Source: Ferruginibacter sp.
Lineage (GTDB): Bacteria; Bacteroidota; Bacteroidia; Chitinophagales; Chitinophagaceae
Direction: 5' to 3'
Assembly (NCBI GenBank): GCA_016786725.1
Contig: JAEUVU010000013.1
Coordinates: 186,001-250,000, forward strand
Length of the DNA stretch: 64,000 nt
Below, piece after piece: positions 60,724-64,000 of the stretch (positions within the stretch are counted from its first letter, which is position 1; every line of letters starts with the position of its first letter). The notes below the pieces were generated by a model. That model saw nothing but the letters and a program-made list of their open reading frames with translations, made no database searches and had not been told where the DNA came from. Made by a program: the position numbers and the translations under genes.

Positions 60724-60802
60724 TCATTAAGTCATTTGTCATTAAAACTGCATTTAATTTTCAGGCTTTTTAATGACTCAATGGCGATTGACCAATGACT
60801 TA
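60721..60802. repeat. TAGTCATT-type intergenic repeat, copy B (supplies a stop codon)
   Basis: Begins tagtcattaagtcatttgtcattaa, where the first TAG is the stop codon of the 87-aa gene, and ends with ttaatgactcaatgg plus gaccaatgactta. Related to copy A at 57214-57304. It overlaps the first possible ATG (60773) of the next gene, arguing that translation starts further downstream. Confidence 0.8.
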
Positions 60803-60823
60803 CAAAAGGCTTATTTTTACACG

Positions 60824-61603
60824 GTGCAAACTCCTCCTTTAAAAATAACTTTTCTTGGTACCGGCACCAGCAGCGGCGTACCTATGATCGGCTGCCATTG
60901 TGAGGTATGTATATCCACTAATAAAGAAGATAAAAGGTTACGATCAAGTATTTTGGTTGAAAGCCAAACAACGGCCATTGTTATTGATACTACCCCAGAC
61001 TTCAGGTACCAAATGCTGAGAGCCGGAGTAAAAAAACTGGATGCCGTTTTGTTTACGCATCCACATAAAGACCATATTGCGGGACTGGATGATGTAAGGG
61101 CGTATAATTATTTTCAGCAAAAGCCGATGGAACTGTATGCCAACTCATTAACTGAAGAAGCTATTAAAAGAGAATTTGCCTATGCTTTCTCCGATAAAAA
61201 ATATCCGGGCATACCTAACCTGAATTTAAATACTATTGATGAAAGCTTTTTTATGGTGGGAGATATCCCGGTGGTTCCAATCCTGGTATGGCATTTAAAA
61301 ATGCCCGTACTCGGTTTCAGGTTTGGAAGGTTTACTTATATTACCGATGCCAATAAAATAGATACTGAAGAAAAAGAAAAAATAAAAGGAAGTGATGCCA
61401 TGGTATTAAATGCGCTGCGTAAAGAAAGTCATATCTCTCATTTTACATTGAATGAAGCAGTTGCCCTGGTTCAGGAATTGGCAGTGCCGGACGCATATTT
61501 CACTCACATCAGTCACCAGTTAGGTAAACATCAAGAAATCAATAATGAGTTGCCGCAGGGAATAAAACTGGCTTACGACGGATTACAACTTTTTTTTGAT
61601 TAG
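60824..61603 (+). CDS. MBL-fold metallo-hydrolase (PhnP/phosphodiesterase-like)
   Basis: A 259-residue cytoplasmic hydrolase of the metallo-beta-lactamase fold. The two-metal site is clear: VLFTHPHKDHIAGLDDVRAY (HxHxDH), PVLGFRFGRFTYITDANKI (Asp) and TLNEAVALVQEL with FTHISHQLG (His). The N-terminal ITFLGTGTSSGVPMIGCHCEVC matches the PhnP-like branch of cyclic-phosphodiesterase-like hydrolases. I prefer the GTG at 60824, where the family usually begins (LKITFLGTG). The frame opens at ATG 60773, but those codons lie in a repeat. The natural substrate is unknown. Confidence 0.85.
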   Translation: MQTPPLKITFLGTGTSSGVPMIGCHCEVCISTNKEDKRLRSSILVESQTTAIVIDTTPDFRYQMLRAGVKKLDAVLFTHPHKDHIAGLDDVRAYNYFQQKPMELYANSLTEEAIKREFAYAFSDKKYPGIPNLNLNTIDESFFMVGDIPVVPILVWHLKMPVLGFRFGRFTYITDANKIDTEEKEKIKGSDAMVLNALRKESHISHFTLNEAVALVQELAVPDAYFTHISHQLGKHQEINNELPQGIKLAYDGLQLFFD

Positions 61604-61677
61604 GCCAAGGAAAAACTACTCAAAAATTCGATAAATTTATTGTTTTTTACAATATTTTTATGGGCTTAACGCCAGAT

Positions 61678-61698
61678 AGGGTGACTACTTTTCACCCT
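61678..61698 (+). promoter_or_regulatory. Hairpin directly before the helix-hairpin-helix gene start
   Basis: agggtga (61678-61684) pairs with tcaccct (61692-61698) around a 7-nt loop, ending at the base before the ATG at 61699. It could modulate translation if that ATG is used. If translation starts at 61660 the hairpin is inside the coding region. Confidence 0.4.
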
Positions 61699-62643
61699 AT
61701 GAAAAGGCCCCAAAAAACGCAGCCGGAATATCTTTCTTTTACGAGGAAAGAGCGCATCGCCATCATCTTTGTTGTACTGTTAATGATGGTTTATCCATTG
61801 ATCCCCACTCTTTACCAGCTTTTTAATGAGCCGGAACCTGAAGACCATGCAGCCTTTAAAAAAGAGATAGCCGGACTTAATATGAATGAGCCGGATAGTA
61901 ATTCAAAGCGGAATTATGATGATGACTATATGCGTTATCAACCATCCTCAAAAAACTATTTCGATAAGACGGTTAAAGGCGAACTGTTTTACTTTGACCC
62001 GAATACCTTACCTGTTAATGGATGGATAAAACTGGGAGTAAGAGAAAAAACTGCCAATACTATTCATAATTACCTGGCTAAAGGCGGCAGGTTTTACAAG
62101 CCTGAAGATATTGGTAAGATATGGGGCCTGCATGAGGATGAGGTGCAAAGGCTTATGCCTTATGTAAAAATAGAAGCTAAACCAGCAGTAAACTATAATA
62201 AATATCCGGAGTTAGAAAAAGCCGACAAACCAAAATATATAAATGCACCTGTTGAAATAAATAATGCAGATACTTCGGTATTTATTGCTTTGCCCGGTAT
62301 TGGCAGCAAACTGGCGGCACGTATCATTGCTTTCAGGGATAAACTGGGAGGGTTTTATAAGGTAGAACAGGTTGCAGAAACATACGGATTGCCGGATTCT
62401 GTTTTTCAAAAGATAAAAAGCAAGTTAGTTATAAGTGGCAGCCATGTAAAGAAGCTGAATATTAATACTGCATCCCTGGATGAACTAAAAACCCATCCTT
62501 ACCTGCGGTACAATATTGCAAATGCAATTGTACAGTACCGGGCGCAGCATGGAATTTTTTTATCGGTTACAGATATAAAAAAGATTATGATGATAACCGA
62601 TGATATTTATAATAAAGCAGTGCCATATCTCACCATTAAATAA
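61699..62643 (+). CDS. ComEA-like helix-hairpin-helix protein with a membrane anchor
   Basis: A 314-residue protein starting MKRPQKTQPEYLSFTRKERI, with one hydrophobic helix (IAIIFVVLLMMVYPLIPTLY) near the N-terminus and an exported remainder. The second half has three helix-hairpin-helix units: VNGWIKLGVREKTANTIHNYLAKGG, ADTSVFIALPGIGSKLAARIIAFRDKLGGF and the C-terminal LNINTASLDELKTHPYLRYNIANAI. This is the ComEA-like DNA-binding pattern, so it may bind incoming DNA or another polymer in the periplasm. An in-frame ATG at 61660 would add 13 residues. It is a single gene. Confidence 0.85.
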   Translation: MKRPQKTQPEYLSFTRKERIAIIFVVLLMMVYPLIPTLYQLFNEPEPEDHAAFKKEIAGLNMNEPDSNSKRNYDDDYMRYQPSSKNYFDKTVKGELFYFDPNTLPVNGWIKLGVREKTANTIHNYLAKGGRFYKPEDIGKIWGLHEDEVQRLMPYVKIEAKPAVNYNKYPELEKADKPKYINAPVEINNADTSVFIALPGIGSKLAARIIAFRDKLGGFYKVEQVAETYGLPDSVFQKIKSKLVISGSHVKKLNINTASLDELKTHPYLRYNIANAIVQYRAQHGIFLSVTDIKKIMMITDDIYNKAVPYLTIK

Positions 62644-62704
62644 TGTACTGATACACAGCAGGTATTTAAAATTCTGTAAATTGCGCCTTTAACGATTGCG
62701 ATTT

Positions 62705-63844
62705 ATGAACTTTATTACTACTGAATTAACTGAGCAGGTTGCCCAGACTGCCAGGGATTTTGCCTTACAACATATTAAGCCACATTTGATGGAATGGGAC
62801 GAAAGCCAGGAATTTCCTGTACACATTTTTAAAGAAATGGGTAAACTGGGATTGATGGGTGTACTGGTACCCGAAGAATATGGCGGCAGTGGCCTGGGTT
62901 ATTACGAGTACAATGCCATCATACAGGAGATCGCAAAAGTTTGTGGCTCTGTCGGTTTATCGCTTGCTGCACATAACTCCCTTTGTACAGGGCATATTTT
63001 AACTTTTGGTAACAAAGAGCAAAAGAAAAAATATTTGCCCAAACTGGCGTCTGCAGAGTTTATTGGCGCCTGGGGATTAACAGAAGCAAACACCGGAAGC
63101 GATGCCGGTAACATGAAAACGACGGCTGTAAAAGATGGCGATGAATGGGTGCTGAATGGTACCAAAAGCTGGATAACACATGGCAAGAGCGGCGATGTGG
63201 CAGTTGTGATCTGCAGAACCGGTGAGCCTCGTACAAAAGATAATTCAACCGCATTTATTGTAGAAAGGGGCACTGCAGGTTTTAGTGCAGGTAAAAAGGA
63301 AAATAAGCTGGGCATGCGTGCAAGCGAAACTGCCGAAATGATTTTTGATAACTGCCGCATACCGGATGCAAACAGGCTGGGCGAAGTTGGGCAAGGATTT
63401 AAACAAAGTATGAAAGTGCTGGATGGTGGCCGAATATCTATTGCAGCATTGGGTTTGGGAATTGCAAAAGGGGCTTATGAAGCATCGGTACAGTATGCAA
63501 AAGAACGCCACCAGTTCGATCAGCCGATTGCAAACTTCCAGGGTATTAGTTTTAAGCTGGCCGATATGGCTACAGAAATTGAAGCCGCTGATCTTTTAAT
63601 AAAACAGGCCTGCGACCTTAAAATGCGTGGCTTGCCGATGACGAAAGAATCGGCGATGGCAAAATATTACAGCAGCGAAGTGGCTGTAAGGGTAAGCACC
63701 GATGCTGTGCAGGTTTTTGGAGGCTACGGTTATACCAAAGATTTTCCGGTGGAGAAATTTTACCGTGACAGTAAGCTTTGTACCATTGGTGAAGGAACCA
63801 GTGAGATACAAAAACTGGTTATAAGCAGAGAAGTGCTGAAATAA
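62705..63844 (+). CDS. Acyl-CoA dehydrogenase
   Basis: A 379-residue FAD-dependent enzyme that introduces a trans-2 double bond in acyl-CoA esters. Visible are an N-terminal ALQHIKPHLMEWDESQEFP, LTEANTGSDAGNMKT, the FAD-binding KSWITHGKSGDVAVVICRTG, LGMRASETAEMIFDN, GGRISIAALGLGIAKGAYE and the C-terminal QVFGGYGYTKDFPVEKFYRDSKLCTIGEGTSEIQKL with the catalytic Glu region. It is a short-chain/branched-chain-type family member; the substrate is not determined. The ATG at 62705 is chosen over an in-frame TTG at 62696. It ends at a strong terminator. Confidence 0.95.
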   Translation: MNFITTELTEQVAQTARDFALQHIKPHLMEWDESQEFPVHIFKEMGKLGLMGVLVPEEYGGSGLGYYEYNAIIQEIAKVCGSVGLSLAAHNSLCTGHILTFGNKEQKKKYLPKLASAEFIGAWGLTEANTGSDAGNMKTTAVKDGDEWVLNGTKSWITHGKSGDVAVVICRTGEPRTKDNSTAFIVERGTAGFSAGKKENKLGMRASETAEMIFDNCRIPDANRLGEVGQGFKQSMKVLDGGRISIAALGLGIAKGAYEASVQYAKERHQFDQPIANFQGISFKLADMATEIEAADLLIKQACDLKMRGLPMTKESAMAKYYSSEVAVRVSTDAVQVFGGYGYTKDFPVEKFYRDSKLCTIGEGTSEIQKLVISREVLK

Positions 63845-63863
63845 AAAAACAGATTCAGAATAA

Positions 63864-63900
63864 AAAAGCCATCTATCAAATGTAGATGGCTTTTATTTTT
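63864..63900 (+). terminator. Rho-independent terminator after the acyl-CoA dehydrogenase gene
   Basis: A 12-bp perfect stem (aaaagccatcta at 63864-63875 with tagatggctttt at 63883-63894) with a 7-nt loop and T-rich flank. It can also act for the leftward gene that ends at 63913. Confidence 0.9.
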
Positions 63901-63912
63901 ATATTGTAAGGG

Positions 63913-64000
63913 CTACTTCTTATCTCCGCCGAACAAATTCCCTAATTTATCGGCAGCATCTTTTGCAAAGTCTTCAATTTTTTCTCCCATTTGGCCTGGT
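63913..64000 (-). CDS. C-terminal end of a small acidic/basic amphipathic protein (partial)
   Basis: A leftward frame runs from the right window edge to a TAG at 63913-63915. The visible product ends MGEKIEDFAKDAADKLGNLF followed by GGDKK, an amphipathic helix pattern. An ATG lies at 63990, but the frame stays open to the edge, so the start may be outside. It lies behind the shared terminator. Too short to assign. Confidence 0.6.
   Translation of the reverse strand, partial: PGQMGEKIEDFAKDAADKLGNLFGGDKK

Noticed and set aside
60773..60823. ATG at 60773 as the start of the MBL hydrolase gene
   Set aside because: These codons lie in a TAGTCATT-type repeat and the family N-terminus begins near the GTG at 60824. 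Not excluded, only less likely.

Overview
The window looks like chromosome of a Bacteroidota bacterium, most likely the order Chitinophagales (Chitinophagaceae-like). The evidence is two giant secreted proteins with type IX secretion (T9SS) C-terminal sorting domains, a PorX-type REC-PglZ regulator, a fused LpxC/FabZ, DUF5686 and DUF5777 outer-membrane proteins, a bacterial geranylgeranylglyceryl-phosphate synthase, TAnnTTTG promoter boxes and scarce Shine-Dalgarno sequences. I see no rRNA, tRNA, CRISPR array, prophage or transposase gene. The DNA is densely coding. Only one gene-free gap exceeds 300 bases (3595-3921), and most other gaps hold short palindromic repeats or terminators.

Layout. 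1-8262: two tandem paralogous T9SS-exported proteins rich in calcium-binding thrombospondin type 3 repeats. 8364-9730: an acetyltransferase and rsmA. 9790-16850: a divergent respiratory locus. Its leftward arm has a DUF5777 beta-barrel and two lipoproteins with unusual CX4CH haem motifs. Its rightward arm has a small RR-motif protein, a Tat-exported Fe-S protein, an NrfD-type membrane subunit, a membrane-anchored periplasmic protein and a mono-haem cytochrome c. 16982-25025: an outer-membrane-associated lipoprotein, fused isobutyryl-CoA mutase IcmF, an ECF sigma operon, a ChaN-like protein and a peptidoglycan amidase. 25022-31764: a flippase, a MauG-type peroxidase paired with MbnP (copper protein maturation), arfB, GGGP synthase and small proteins. 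31830-36660: an M28 peptidase, a LytS/LytR-type two-component pair and ruvB. 36674-38994: an AT-rich accessory patch with an XRE regulator, a frameshifted lipoprotein carrying a JAMM-like domain, and a small secreted protein of unknown function. 39082-46607: an OmpR-type regulator, a second di-haem peroxidase, a HerA-like ATPase, an LTA synthase-like enzyme and recQ. 46631-50463: copA, tsaE and alanine dehydrogenase. 50493-58486: the lipid A cluster (ABC ATPase, lpxA, lpxC/fabZ, a DUF5686 protein, lpxD, an HD phosphohydrolase). 58721-64000: porX, a small conserved protein, an MBL hydrolase, a ComEA-like helix-hairpin-helix protein, an acyl-CoA dehydrogenase and a partial gene.

How the genes work together. 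The respiratory locus could pass electrons from quinol through an Fe-S/NrfD module to periplasmic cytochrome c and outer-membrane haem lipoproteins. The MauG-like/MbnP pair and CopA point to copper handling. The lpx genes make lipid A, and PorX regulates the secretion system that exports the giant adhesin-like proteins.

The most interesting non-gene signals are these. Near-leaderless promoters place a TAnnTTTG/A box 4-5 nt before the ATG of at least six genes. Short repeat tracts are inserted in frame into three ORFs. Several families of intergenic palindromes occur, some of which supply a stop codon or a leader to neighbouring genes. The 5' end of the JAMM lipoprotein gene carries a clean one-base frameshift.
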